Source: CALLPQ01 sp964421675
GTDB taxonomy: Bacteria; Pseudomonadota; Alphaproteobacteria; Caulobacterales; Parvularculaceae
Reading direction: 5' to 3'
NCBI GenBank assembly: GCA_964421675.1
Contig: CAYQXV010000002.1
Location: 1-64,000 of the forward strand
DNA length: 64,000 nt
Numbering within the stretch: the stretch's first letter is position 1; each line of letters opens with the position of its first letter. Below the pieces are notes generated by a model that saw only the letters and a list, made by a program, of their open reading frames with translations, ran no database searches and was not told the DNA's origin. Made by a program: the position numbers and the translations under genes. Positions 54,796 to 63,590 of the stretch are shown here, one piece after another.

Positions 54796-54809
54796 AGAGA
54801 GTGAAACCT

Positions 54810-55292
54810 ATGACCATTTCCGTTGGTGATATGATCCCCGATAGCAAAGTAATGACCTGTTCAGCTGATGGACCTCAGCAAACCACCGCCCATGAAATGA
54901 TGGGGTCTGGCAAAGTCGCATTGTTCTCCGTGCCAGGCGCGTTTACCCCAACATGCTCAGCCAAGCATCTGCCCGGATTTGTCGAGCAGGCAAATGCATT
55001 GAAAGCAAAAGGCGTGTCCAAGATCGTGTGCATGTCGGTGAATGATGCATTCGTCATGAAAGCATGGGCCGAGGCCCATAATGCAGACGGCGCTGTGGAA
55101 ATGCTTGCCGATGGAAACGGCGAATTTGCGCGCGCACTGGGCCTGACAATGGATGGAAGTGGCTTTGGCCTTGGCGAACGCTCACAGCGTTTCTCTGCCA
55201 TTCTGGAAGACGGCAAAGTAACCGCCCTTAATATTGAAGCGCCGGGCGCATTTGAAGTCTCTTCTGCTGATCATATGATGGGTCAGCTTTAA
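54810..55292 (+). CDS. Peroxiredoxin of the Prx5 type
   Basis: A 160-residue thiol peroxidase from ATG 54810 (AGAG 8 nt upstream; GTG 54801 is in frame). The peroxidatic Cys lies in PGAFTPTCSAKHLPGF. The downstream SVNDAFVMKAWAEAH and GERSQRFSAILEDG are typical of the bacterial Prx5/PMP20 group, which reduces hydrogen peroxide and organic hydroperoxides, often with glutathione or glutaredoxin. A strong terminator follows. Confidence 0.95.
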   Translation: MTISVGDMIPDSKVMTCSADGPQQTTAHEMMGSGKVALFSVPGAFTPTCSAKHLPGFVEQANALKAKGVSKIVCMSVNDAFVMKAWAEAHNADGAVEMLADGNGEFARALGLTMDGSGFGLGERSQRFSAILEDGKVTALNIEAPGAFEVSSADHMMGQL

Positions 55293-55316
55293 GCTTTAAT
55301 TATCTGAACTTATTAT

Positions 55317-55355
55317 AAAAAAGCCGCCTGTGTTCGTGATGCAGGCGGCTTTTTT
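55317..55355 (+). terminator. Rho-independent terminator after the peroxiredoxin gene
   Basis: An A-run and GCCGCCTG (to 55330) pair with CAGGCGGC (55342-55349) around an 11-nt loop, followed by TTTTTTT. The symmetrical A and T runs allow termination in both directions. Confidence 0.92.
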
Positions 55356-56052
55356 GTGCAAGAAACTTCGCGGCAGGATTTTCGGGCATTTTGATGGCCT
55401 TCGGATCGGCGCATGGGGCACCGGGAAGGTCCTTTTTGGTCCCACGATTTTTGCCCTGTTCTCAATTTGAAACAGCGGATTTTGCACGGTGCCATATCGG
55501 GAATTTATCTCACAATGAGACAAGCTTTACTTGATGTGGGTGATAATAGATAGGAAAGTATTTATAATAAAAACAATGGTCTTATTGGACTATTCTAATT
55601 GAATATATGAGCGCACAATTCTGTCCCAAGCGGGCACACTCGGCTTAAACATTGCGATCGCGCGTACCACAAAAAGCTGCGCGGCTTCTTTCGATGCCAA
55701 TATCTCCTACTGCCAATATCTCCTACTGATTGAGCATGGTACCGCGCAAATCCCGCTATAGGGTTGGGTCTCCACATTTTCGCCGCGAATCTATGTCTTA
55801 ATAGGGACAACGAAGATCGTAATGCAAACCCTTAATATTGCGCTGTTTGATTCGTGTGCTAAACCAAATCATTCAGTTATCGACCATCTTTGGCTAGGGC
55901 ACCAAATGGTTCGTGACATCATTATTTCTAGATCACCATTGCCCGCGCGTGTTTTGCTCATCCGCGTCCGGACTGCTGCACAATTCGCGTCAATCTTGGG
56001 ATAATCCAGACCTCATAACTCCCTATGAGGTCGCCAGTACAGAGTATGTGTA
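55356..56052. other. Long intergenic region with a 16-bp tandem repeat
   Basis: Nearly 700 bp with no convincing gene. GCCAATATCTCCTACT is repeated in tandem (55696-55711 and 55712-55727). Short open frames exist (for example plus strand 55822-56004, 60 codons) but lack ribosome sites and family features. The left half is AT-rich (55520-55600). Confidence 0.6.
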
Positions 56053-56889
56053 ATGACCGTTTCCACCGCTGACCCAAATGCGGCATTGGCTGCAAAATAC
56101 CCCAATTTGCCAGTAAAGTTTCCGCTGAGCTTAGATTCAGATCTGTTTGAGCGTTCCGCTCTAGTGGAACTGGCTGAGGCGCTGCCTGAGCATCTTGTTG
56201 AGTATAATGGCGGCAATGTTCCAAGATCGGTGCGGCCAGAGGATGTGCCCGCGCCAACATTGTCGGTCCGCAAAACCATTGAGCAGATCGGTGAGGCGCA
56301 ATCATGGATGATGCTTCGCAATGTTGAGCATCATGCAGCCTATGCAGAGCTGATAGATGAAACACTCGACCGGCTTAAGTCCACGCTGCAATCGGTTACC
56401 GGCAGAATGGTGCGCCGGGAAGGGTTCGTGATTGTATCATCCCCCAGCGCGACAACGCCGCTGCATTTTGATGAAGACCATAACATTCTCATTCAGGTGG
56501 AAGGGCGCAAGACCGTAACGGTGTACTCTCAAGAGGACCGATCTGTGACCTCGCAGGTTGAGCTTGAGCGCTTCCATGCCGGGGGCCATCGCAATATCTC
56601 CTGGAAGCGGGATATGGACGAAAAGGGGATGGCGTTTGACCTCGCCCCCGGGGATGCCTTGTATATCCCGCCTATGGCGCCGCACTATGTTCAGGTGAGC
56701 GATGAAGGGCCGGCCTTTTCCTTCTCAATGACCTGGCGGTCGGTAAAGTCGCAAAAAATCCGATATCTCCACCAGCTCAATCATAGCCTGCGCAAAAAGG
56801 GCCGAAAACCGAAATTTCCCGGCGCGTCACCGCTTGGCGATCAGGCTAAGATTATCAAAGCCGGTATCGAGCGCCGCCTTGGGCTATAG
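56053..56889 (+). CDS. JmjC-like cupin (Fe(II)/2-oxoglutarate oxygenase family)
   Basis: A 278-residue cupin-8/JmjC-type protein. The iron triad is visible: His138 and Asp140 in PLHFDEDHNILIQ, and His211 in LYIPPMAPHYVQVSD, with GRKTVTVYSQEDR between them supplying the 2-oxoglutarate contact strand. Relatives hydroxylate proteins or small molecules in the cytoplasm. The C-terminal 45 residues are basic. There is no signal peptide. The substrate is unknown and the neighbours give no clue. Confidence 0.87.
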   Translation: MTVSTADPNAALAAKYPNLPVKFPLSLDSDLFERSALVELAEALPEHLVEYNGGNVPRSVRPEDVPAPTLSVRKTIEQIGEAQSWMMLRNVEHHAAYAELIDETLDRLKSTLQSVTGRMVRREGFVIVSSPSATTPLHFDEDHNILIQVEGRKTVTVYSQEDRSVTSQVELERFHAGGHRNISWKRDMDEKGMAFDLAPGDALYIPPMAPHYVQVSDEGPAFSFSMTWRSVKSQKIRYLHQLNHSLRKKGRKPKFPGASPLGDQAKIIKAGIERRLGL

Positions 56890-56930
56890 TGTTGGGGTTG
56901 GTCTATGTAAGCGGGCTAAGATACTTAAAA

Positions 56931-57776
56931 TCAACCAAGGTTGCGTTTGGCGTTAATCCACCACTCTTCCATAACATCCAGCGCGGGCAGGGTGCCTGCC
57001 TGGCTTTGGTGAGCGCGCGCATGCTCCTCAACATATTTAAAGCGTTTGGAAAACTTCAAATTGGCCTTTCGAATGGCTTCCTCCGGGTCGATCTTAAGGT
57101 GACGTGCGAGGTTTGCCATCACGAATAACAAGTCGCCAAACTCATCTTCGATGGCCGCCTTATCCTTCATCGCCATCGCTTCATTTAACTCGCCGGTTTC
57201 CTCATGCAGCTTATCGAGCACCTGATCGATTGACGGCCAGTCGAACCCAATCCGCGCAGCGCGCTTTTGCAGTTTCACTGCTCGTGTCAGGCCGGGCAGG
57301 GAAACGGGCACATCATCAAGCACGCTTTTATGGCCTTTGGCATCACGCTCTTTGGCCTTGATATCTTCCCATGCTTTGGTTTGTTCTTCCGAAGAGCGTT
57401 CTGTCTCATTGGCAAAAATATGGGGGTGACGCCGGATCATTTTGGTGGTGATTGTCTCGACCACATCGTCAAAGGTGAAGCTGCCTTGTTCCTTTGCCAT
57501 CTGGCTGTGGAACACCGCTTGAAAGAGCAGGTCGCCCAGCTCCTCGCGCAGATCAGCCATATTGTTGCGGGCAATGGCATCTTGCACCTCATAGGCTTCC
57601 TCAACGGTGTAGGGCGCAATCGATTCAAAGTCCTGTTCAATATCCCAGGGGCAGCCCGATTGCGGATCGCGCAATCGTTTCATCACCTCAAGAAGAGACG
57701 CAATATTGCGGGGATTTCCGATAGTTGGCTCCTCGTGCTCAGAGTCGGTTGAGGCGGCAGCATTTTCAGTGTTCAT
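56931..57776 (-). CDS. mazG: Nucleoside triphosphate pyrophosphohydrolase
   Basis: A 281-residue all-alpha NTP pyrophosphatase with two MazG domains: the first with CPWDIEQDFESIAPYTVEE and EELGDLLFQAVFHS, the second with EETGELNEAMAMKDK and EDEFGDLLFVMANLARHL. The ExxE-x12-ExxD metal motifs are intact. It removes aberrant nucleotides and influences ppGpp. A 20-residue N-terminal extension is unconserved. It lies 50 bp downstream of proA on the same strand, possibly in one transcript. Confidence 0.94.
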   Translation of the reverse strand: MNTENAAASTDSEHEEPTIGNPRNIASLLEVMKRLRDPQSGCPWDIEQDFESIAPYTVEEAYEVQDAIARNNMADLREELGDLLFQAVFHSQMAKEQGSFTFDDVVETITTKMIRRHPHIFANETERSSEEQTKAWEDIKAKERDAKGHKSVLDDVPVSLPGLTRAVKLQKRAARIGFDWPSIDQVLDKLHEETGELNEAMAMKDKAAIEDEFGDLLFVMANLARHLKIDPEEAIRKANLKFSKRFKYVEEHARAHQSQAGTLPALDVMEEWWINAKRNLG

Positions 57777-57826
57777 TGTTTATTCTTCCAAGACTGCAAT
57801 GGGTACCCAAGGTCATAGTAGCGCAC

Positions 57827-59110
57827 TTAGGGGCGCGCCTGTCCTTCGCCGCGAACCCGATATTTGTATGTGGTCAAACCCTCAGCGCCAACCGGCCCGC
57901 GCGCATGCAGCCGCCCGGTCGCAATGCCAATTTCCGCGCCAAGGCCAAACTCACCGCCATCGGCATATTGGGTGGAGGCATTATGCATAACGATGGCGCT
58001 ATCAACTTCATTTAAAAAGCGCTCAGCGGTTTTCGCATCATTCGTGACGATGGCTTCTGTGTGCCCCGATGAATGGGCGTCGATATGGGCCAAGGCCTGA
58101 TCGAGCGAGTCAATCTGGGCAACCGACAAAATCGCATCCAGATATTCTGTGTCCCAGTCATCTTTGGTGGCCGGGACCGCCCGGTCATGGAGCGAGCAGA
58201 TCGCGGTATCGCCGCGGATCTGGCAGCCCGCTTCATCGAGGGCGGCAAGAATGGATTTTGTCTGATCGGCTGGGAAGTCCTTATGGATCAGCAGTGTTTC
58301 TGCTGCCCCGCAAACCCCGGTGCGCCGCATCTTGGCATTCATGGCAATTTCCATCGCCATGGCCGGATCTGCCTCTTTATCGATATAGACGTGGCAAATG
58401 CCATCAAGGTGGCTGAGGACCGGCACCCGCGCTTCTGTTTCAACGCGGCTAACAAGGGACTTTCCGCCTCGCGGAATGATCACATCAATTGACCCTTTAA
58501 GCCCGGACAACATGGCCCCCACCGCGGCCCGGTCTGTGGTCTCGACATATTGAACCGCGTCGCCGGGTAGTCCCGCTTCGCGCAAGCCTTCGATTAAGCA
58601 TGCATGTAAGGCGATAGAGGAATGAAAACTCTCAGACCCGCCGCGCAAGATCGCCGCATTGCCGGACTTAATACACAGCGCGCCGGCATCTGCGGTCACA
58701 TTAGGGCGGCTTTCAAAGATAATTCCTATGGTGCCAATTGGAATGCGCACCCGCTCAATAACCAAACCGCTCTTTGGGGTGAGGGTGGTGATCACTTCGC
58801 CGACAACATCAGGCATGGTGCTGATCGCGCGCAGCGATTGCGCAATCGCACTGAGCCTGTCAGGGGTAAGCAGAAGGCGATCAAGCTTGGCATCGGTTAG
58901 ACCCTTATCGCGTCCGTTCGCCATGTCTTTTTGATTGGCGGCCAAAATCTCATCGCTGCGACCATCAATCAGGTTTGCCGCATGGCTGATCGCACCATTG
59001 CGCATCTGGGCGGTGGAAAGCCTGAGCGCACTAGCGCTCTTGCGGGCGGCTCGTCCCATCGTGTCCATGAGTGCTGACACATCTTGTGCAGCTTTAGAGG
59101 AGGCATTCAT
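57827..59110 (-). CDS. proA: Glutamate-5-semialdehyde dehydrogenase
   Basis: A 427-residue NADPH-dependent enzyme that reduces gamma-glutamyl phosphate in proline synthesis. Motifs include GTIGIIFESRPNVTADAGAL, CIKSGNAAILRGG and the catalytic Cys in MRRTGVCGAAETLLIH. ATG 59110 is used; a TTG at 59122 would overlap the proB stop. It follows proB by 4 bp, so the two first steps of proline synthesis are coupled. Confidence 0.95.
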   Translation of the reverse strand: MNASSKAAQDVSALMDTMGRAARKSASALRLSTAQMRNGAISHAANLIDGRSDEILAANQKDMANGRDKGLTDAKLDRLLLTPDRLSAIAQSLRAISTMPDVVGEVITTLTPKSGLVIERVRIPIGTIGIIFESRPNVTADAGALCIKSGNAAILRGGSESFHSSIALHACLIEGLREAGLPGDAVQYVETTDRAAVGAMLSGLKGSIDVIIPRGGKSLVSRVETEARVPVLSHLDGICHVYIDKEADPAMAMEIAMNAKMRRTGVCGAAETLLIHKDFPADQTKSILAALDEAGCQIRGDTAICSLHDRAVPATKDDWDTEYLDAILSVAQIDSLDQALAHIDAHSSGHTEAIVTNDAKTAERFLNEVDSAIVMHNASTQYADGGEFGLGAEIGIATGRLHARGPVGAEGLTTYKYRVRGEGQARP

Positions 59111-59114
59111 TGTT

Positions 59115-60502
59115 TTACTCAATATCCGGTTTTGAAGGGGCGCCTAACAGCACAAGATCATCGCGATGTATAATAGAGGGGCGTCGGCGATATCCAAGGA
59201 TGGATTCAATGGCATCACTTTTGGCGCCGCGAATAGCGTCGACTTCTTCGCTGGAATAGGCTGCAAGGCCAATCGCAATTTCACTTTCTCCGGCACCACT
59301 GGCTNNNNNNNNNNNNNNNNNNNNNNNNNNNNNNNNNNNNNNNNNNNNNNNNNNNNNNNNNNNNNNNNNNNNNNNNNNNNNNNNNNNNNNNNNNNNNNNN
59401 NNNNGCTGGAATAGGCTGCAAGGCCAATCGCAATTTCACTTTCTCCGGCACCACTGGCTCCGGCACCACTGGCTTCGCGCGATGACACGGTAATCACATC
59501 GCCTCGGGAAAATGTGCCGATAACCTGGGTAACGCCGGCGGGCAGAAGGCTCGATCCCTTTACGAGCGCTGATGCCGCCCCTTTATCAATCATGATGGTG
59601 CCCGCGGGTTTTTGCCGCCCGGCAATCCAGCTTCGTCTTGCATCAATGGCTTTTACGGTCGGCGGAAAATAGGTGGACCGGGCCTGTTGATTGCTAATCC
59701 GGGTGAGGGGCTCGCGCTCGTGCCCATTGGCTATGATTACCCCCGTGCCTGCTCGGGTTGCAATCCGGGCCGCGGCCAGCTTAGTCGCCATGCCGCCGCT
59801 GCCAACACCGGCCTGCTGATTGGGTCCGCTCGCGCTTGCCTCTATTTGCGAAGTGATTTGCTCGACGACAGGAATATGCTTGGCGGTTTTATCCATTTGC
59901 GGATTAGCAGAATAGAGCCCGTCAATATCAGACAAAAGCACCAAGAGATCGGCACTGCTCATTTGCGCGGTATGTGCACCCAGTCGATCATTATCCCCAT
60001 ACCGAATTTCTGCGGTGGCGGTGGTATCGTTTTCATTGACGATGGGAATAACGCCAAGTCCCAATAGGGTTTCGATCGTCGCGCGCGCATTTAAATATCG
60101 CTTGCGATCTTCTGTGTCCTCAAGGGTCAAAAGAATTTGCGCAACCCCGAGACCGTGCTGGCGCAACGCATCTTGCCAGGCGGCCATAAGGGGCATTTGC
60201 CCGCTCGCGGCGGCGGCTTGTTTTTCGTCGAGCCGTAGCGGCGGCTTTAGCCCCAGCAATGTTTTGCCAAGCGCAATTGATCCGGACGTAACAAGAATAA
60301 TATCCAATCCCTTGCCATGCAGGCGCGCCATCTCACCGGCCAGATCATCTAACCGTGCCGTGTCCGCCGTGCCTTCATCAGAGCAAATCAATGCAGATCC
60401 GACCTTTATCACAATGCGTTTAGCGCCCGATAAGGCCTCGGCTGCAGTAAGAGAGGGCTTTTCGCCATTAAGCGCTGATGATGTGTGGTTTTTTGCCATC
60501 AT
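59115..60502 (-). CDS. proB: Glutamate 5-kinase, interrupted by an assembly gap
   Basis: The gene phosphorylates glutamate as the first step of proline synthesis. The amino-acid-kinase domain (about 28-290) has RIVIKVGSALICSDEG, IILVTSGSIALGKTLLG, IPIVNENDTTATAEI and LLSDIDGLY; a C-terminal PUA domain follows. The gap lies in the PUA part. Past the gap the correct frame reads EEVDAIRGAKSDAIESILGY, then RRRPSIIHRDDLVLLG, and stops at 59115. Collapsing the 100 N and one copy of the flanking 55-bp repeat leaves 1233 nt, exactly 411 codons, so the gene is probably intact (410 residues). A 15-bp tandem repeat encodes Ala-Ser-Gly-Ala-Gly twice near the gap. Confidence 0.93.
59250..59459. repeat. 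55-bp direct repeat flanking the second assembly gap
   Basis: Bases 59250-59304 and 59405-59459 are identical, beginning GCTGGAATAGG and ending CACCACTGGCT. They abut the N run on both sides. This is what results when two contigs sharing a 55-bp terminal overlap are scaffolded instead of merged; a true biological repeat would break the proB frame. Confidence 0.95.
59305..59404. other. Assembly gap of 100 N inside proB
   Basis: Exactly 100 N between the identical 55-bp flanks. The adjacent tandem CCGGCACCACTGGCT copies (about 59445-59474) may explain why the assembler broke here. Confidence 0.98.
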
Positions 60503-60706
60503 TGGCCAATCTTGTGCATGGTTCTATAAGAATCGCAGATAGCTTGATTGCAATAGCCCTCTTTTCACGGACTGACAATTGTACATTCTATTGGTCTTTA
60601 CGGCAGAATTCCTAAGGGAGACTTGACCAAGGGCGAAGGCTGGCGCACATCGGCAAGAAAGGAATTCTCGAACTCCAATCGAAAAAAACAATAAGGGAGT
60701 GTGCTC

Positions 60707-61627
60707 ATGCCCATTCAGGAAGTTGATAAGATCTGGCGCAATGGTGAAATGGTGCCATGGGCAAGTGCAACCACGCATGTCTTAACCCATGGCCTGCACT
60801 ATGGTACCGGCGTTTTTGAAGGAATGCGCGCCTATGAAACGCCTCATAAGGGCGTGTGCGTCTTCCGCAATCGCGAGCATATTGAGCGGCTGCATTTTTC
60901 TGCGCGGGTCTACCAAATTGAGATGAATTATGATGTCGATACCTTGATGGATGTCTGCAAGATGGTGGTGCGCGATAATGGCCTATCGGCTGCCTATATC
61001 CGCCCGCTCGCCTTTCTTGGATATGGCGAGATGGGCCCAAGCTCGATGAACTGCGAAACCGACCTCATCGTTGCAGCCTTTCCATGGGGGGCCTATCTCG
61101 GGGAGGATGGGCTGAAAAATGGGATCGACGTGTCAGTTTCAAGTTGGCGCCGTCTTGCCCCTGGAACCGTGCCCGCAGGGGTAAAAGCGGCAGGCAATTA
61201 TTTGTCCAGCCGTCTGATCAGCATGGAAGCCAAGTTGAACGGATTTGCCGAGGGTATCGGCCTTGCCCATGATGGAACGATCAGTGAGGGGGCCGGTGAA
61301 AACCTGTTTGTTGTCCATAATGGCCGCATTCTCACGCCGACCGCGGCGTCTTCCATCCTGGCGGGCATCACAAGAAATAGCGTGATCACGCTAGCCCAAA
61401 AGCTTGGATATGAAGTGGTTGAGCAAGCCTTGCCGCGTGAAATTCTCTATGATGCCGATGAAATTTTCCTAACGGGAACAGCGGCTGAACTCACCCCGGT
61501 CCGCTCCGTTGATCGCATTGCGGTGGGCTCTTCTGAAAGACCGGTGACTAAGGCCCTGCAGGACGCATTTTTCGGTATTTTCTCCGGTGAAACCGAGGAT
61601 GAGTGGGGCTGGTTGGATCCTGTTTAA
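60707..61627 (+). CDS. ilvE: Branched-chain amino acid aminotransferase
   Basis: A 306-residue fold-type IV PLP enzyme that forms or degrades leucine, isoleucine and valine by transamination with glutamate. Signatures are VLTHGLHYGTGVFEGMRAYE, RPLAFLGYGEMG, the PLP Lys in VPAGVKAAGNYLSS, and EGAGENLFVVHNGRILTP. ATG 60707 has AGGGAG 7 nt upstream; a GTG at 60701 is in frame. Length is typical. It is divergent from proB. Confidence 0.95.
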   Translation: MPIQEVDKIWRNGEMVPWASATTHVLTHGLHYGTGVFEGMRAYETPHKGVCVFRNREHIERLHFSARVYQIEMNYDVDTLMDVCKMVVRDNGLSAAYIRPLAFLGYGEMGPSSMNCETDLIVAAFPWGAYLGEDGLKNGIDVSVSSWRRLAPGTVPAGVKAAGNYLSSRLISMEAKLNGFAEGIGLAHDGTISEGAGENLFVVHNGRILTPTAASSILAGITRNSVITLAQKLGYEVVEQALPREILYDADEIFLTGTAAELTPVRSVDRIAVGSSERPVTKALQDAFFGIFSGETEDEWGWLDPV

Positions 61628-61921
61628 GACCCCGTTTAAGGGCCCCTTTAAAGAGTAGGGCGCTTCGGCTTCATGATGACGTTTTGGCAATCTTTCCACA
61701 ATTGCCCCTCAGTCTGATTTAACTTATTGATTTTCGCCGCGAAAACGCTTCCAATTGCGGGTGAGAATCGGTTGTGTATCAGCCATGGTCATGAATGTAT
61801 TTAGCAGTGCGAAAGTTATATTATAACAATCGTGCACAGGACCGAAGCAAAGTGGACTCGTTCTGGACTGGGAAGGTCCTTTAGTGATGAACGGTGTTTG
61901 CGACCTTAGAGGAGAATAGCG
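61628..61921. other. Intergenic region between ilvE and the DUF2853 gene
   Basis: About 290 bp. Apart from the palindrome at 61815-61827 (listed separately), there is a short GGGCGCTTCGG-type hairpin remnant near 61655 and nothing else recognised. Confidence 0.5.
61815..61827 (+). promoter_or_regulatory. Zur-like palindromic operator upstream of the DUF2853 gene
   Basis: GTTATA-T-TATAAC is a perfect 13-bp inverted repeat and matches the core GTTATANTATAAC of proteobacterial Zur operators; flanking GAAA and AATC are close to the extended consensus. It lies 95 bp before the DUF2853 start. It may instead simply include an AT-rich -10 element. Confidence 0.45.
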
Positions 61922-62263
61922 ATGAGTAAGAGAGACGATCTGATCGTAAAATACGAAGCAGACATGAAAGAAAAATGCGGAATCACACCAGATATGGATC
62001 TGCTAAAGAAGGTCACTATTGGACTTGGTCCGTCGATCTATAACAAAGACAGCTCGACTGTTTCTGGCGGTGACCAGTCTGAGCTCGACACGGTCAAAAA
62101 TAACTACCTCATCAAGAAATTAGGCTTACCCGATGGCCCAGAACTCGATGCAGCAATTAAGTCTGTGCTCGAGACCTATGGCATGTCGAACCGCAACAAA
62201 TATCGTGCGGTGGTTTATTATATGCTCTGCGTGCATTTTAATAAGCAGAGTGTTTACGGCTAA
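61922..62263 (+). CDS. DUF2853 family protein
   Basis: A 113-residue cytoplasmic protein matching the DUF2853 family in length and sequence: MSKRDDLIVKYEADMKEKCG at the start, LVKK-like KNNYLIKKLGLPDG in the middle and NRNKYRAVVYYMLC near the end. Family function is unknown. The ribosome site GAGGAG is strong, and a near-perfect terminator follows, so it is a single-gene unit, probably well expressed. Confidence 0.88.
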   Translation: MSKRDDLIVKYEADMKEKCGITPDMDLLKKVTIGLGPSIYNKDSSTVSGGDQSELDTVKNNYLIKKLGLPDGPELDAAIKSVLETYGMSNRNKYRAVVYYMLCVHFNKQSVYG

Positions 62264-62277
62264 AGTCGTGACAGTTT

Positions 62278-62315
62278 AAAAAAAAGCCCCGCAGATTTTG
62301 CGGGGCTTTTTTTTT
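62278..62315 (+). terminator. Rho-independent terminator after the DUF2853 gene
   Basis: GCCCCGC (62286-62292) pairs with GCGGGGC (62300-62306) around AGATTTT, flanked by runs of eight A and nine T. It can act in both directions and also serves the convergent gene at 62339. Confidence 0.95.
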
Positions 62316-62338
62316 GGAAGAATGTTTAAACGCTGCCG

Positions 62339-62839
62339 TTAAATGCCAGGGCGATTATATCGACCGGATTGGGCGGTGTTGACCGCACCAGCACTGGCCA
62401 ATTGCTGCAAGGCATGGGTGCGGAACGGCCATTTTTGCGCATCTGTTAAATGCATAAAGCTTGGTCGTTTGGCCGCGCGCATGGCTTGGCGCTGATTTTC
62501 ATTTAGGGCCTGCCATTGTTGGCGACGCTCTTGGCGCCATTCATGACGGGTTTGCGGATGAGATTGCACATAAGCCTGTGCGGTGCTCGATTGTATGGAT
62601 TGCGTTTGCGCATATCGCATAGAGCGCTCATAAAAATCAGCCGCAATGCGGTCGACAATCATCCGATCATTTGGCCCCATTGAGTACCAAAGTTGGGCCA
62701 GCGGATTAGCGACTGGCTGTGAATATCCACCTGAATACTGATCTTGCGCATAGGACGCCTGCACAGTGCCCTGCGGTCCGATCGATGCAATCATGGTGAA
62801 CCCAAAAATAAATCCAAATAGAAAGGCTTTACGCAACAT
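62339..62839 (-). CDS. Hypothetical periplasmic protein rich in Gln/Arg
   Basis: A 166-residue protein from ATG 62839, chosen because it opens directly with a signal peptide (MLRKAFLFGFIFGFTMIASI, cleavage near VQA-SYA or YAQ-DQ); upstream in-frame codons to 62953 would bury it. The mature part has Tyr/Gln-rich sequence, WYSMGPNDRMIVDRIAADFY, and a helix-rich basic C-terminus (WRQERRQQWQALNENQRQAM). Repeated W/QR spacing faintly recalls DUF3106-like proteins, but this is not secure. It converges on DUF2853 and shares its terminator. Confidence 0.65.
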   Translation of the reverse strand: MLRKAFLFGFIFGFTMIASIGPQGTVQASYAQDQYSGGYSQPVANPLAQLWYSMGPNDRMIVDRIAADFYERSMRYAQTQSIQSSTAQAYVQSHPQTRHEWRQERRQQWQALNENQRQAMRAAKRPSFMHLTDAQKWPFRTHALQQLASAGAVNTAQSGRYNRPGI

Positions 62840-63089
62840 GCCTTGAATACCCCGTATGTCTTGTACACAACTCATGGCAAGCAACTTTTTGCTGCCGCCA
62901 TTGAGGATCACTGTACTGAAGGGGTCTTGAAACGCGCTGAAATCAAATGGCAAAATTTGAAGGATCGCGGTTAACCATAAACCGGAGGCGCAATTTATAA
63001 AATTACTTGCAACCTGCTCGCGTCTGGTTTATTCCCGCCATTCAAATTTCGCGGAATCTTCGCGCTAACTCTTAATTGAAGGCAGTTTC

Positions 63090-63272
63090 ATGGCCGTTCC
63101 GAAAAGTAAAATTACACCGTCAAGACGCGGAATGCGCCGTAGCCATGACCGTTTGTCCACTCCAGCCTATATTGAGGACAAAGAATCAGGCGAATTGCGT
63201 CGTCCGCACCATATTGACCTGAAATCAGGGAAATATCGGGGTCGTCAGGTTCTGGAAGCCAAAGACGACTAA
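63090..63272 (+). CDS. rpmF: 50S ribosomal protein L32
   Basis: A 60-residue ribosomal protein. MAVPKSKITPSRRGMRRSHD is the conserved L32 N-terminus, and the following segment (ESGELRRPHHIDLKSGKY) is the alphaproteobacterial form without the zinc-binding Cys. It is monocistronic here; in many alphaproteobacteria it precedes plsX, which is not the case in the 700 bp visible downstream. Confidence 0.96.
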   Translation: MAVPKSKITPSRRGMRRSHDRLSTPAYIEDKESGELRRPHHIDLKSGKYRGRQVLEAKDD

Positions 63273-63590
63273 CGCCCTCTTTTGCGTTTATTGATCTATT
63301 TGCCTTTGGCCGACATTGGTTTGCCAGGGGCTTTTTGCTGTCTGACCAGCACAATTTATCCATCAATATCCCATGATCGCACCAAAACTGTCGAAAACTG
63401 CCTATTGGTGGTGCGGCTTAGTGTTCAATTGGCCCCAGATATCCTTGGAGATTGGGGAAATTGCGCCTATGATTCACCCTGTTGGGGTGGAGACGTTGCC
63501 CGATCTTGGATGACAAGATAGGGCAATTGTCAGTTTGGCGTTCGTTTCGCATCGAGCAATGAGACGCGAAAACGGCATGAAGAGGGATAG
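63273..63590. other. Intergenic region after rpmF
   Basis: 318 bp with no supported gene. A weak hairpin AACGC-cctctttt-GCGTTT directly after the rpmF stop may act as its terminator. Nothing else is recognised. Confidence 0.5.

Noticed and set aside
55822..56004. 60-codon plus-strand open frame in the long gap before the JmjC-like gene
   Set aside because: No ribosome site, no recognisable composition or family, and length is expected by chance.
59281..59469. Open frames reading through the N run in proB and pntAB
   Set aside because: They arise from translating N as any residue with arbitrary gap length, and the frame after the gap is wrong in both.
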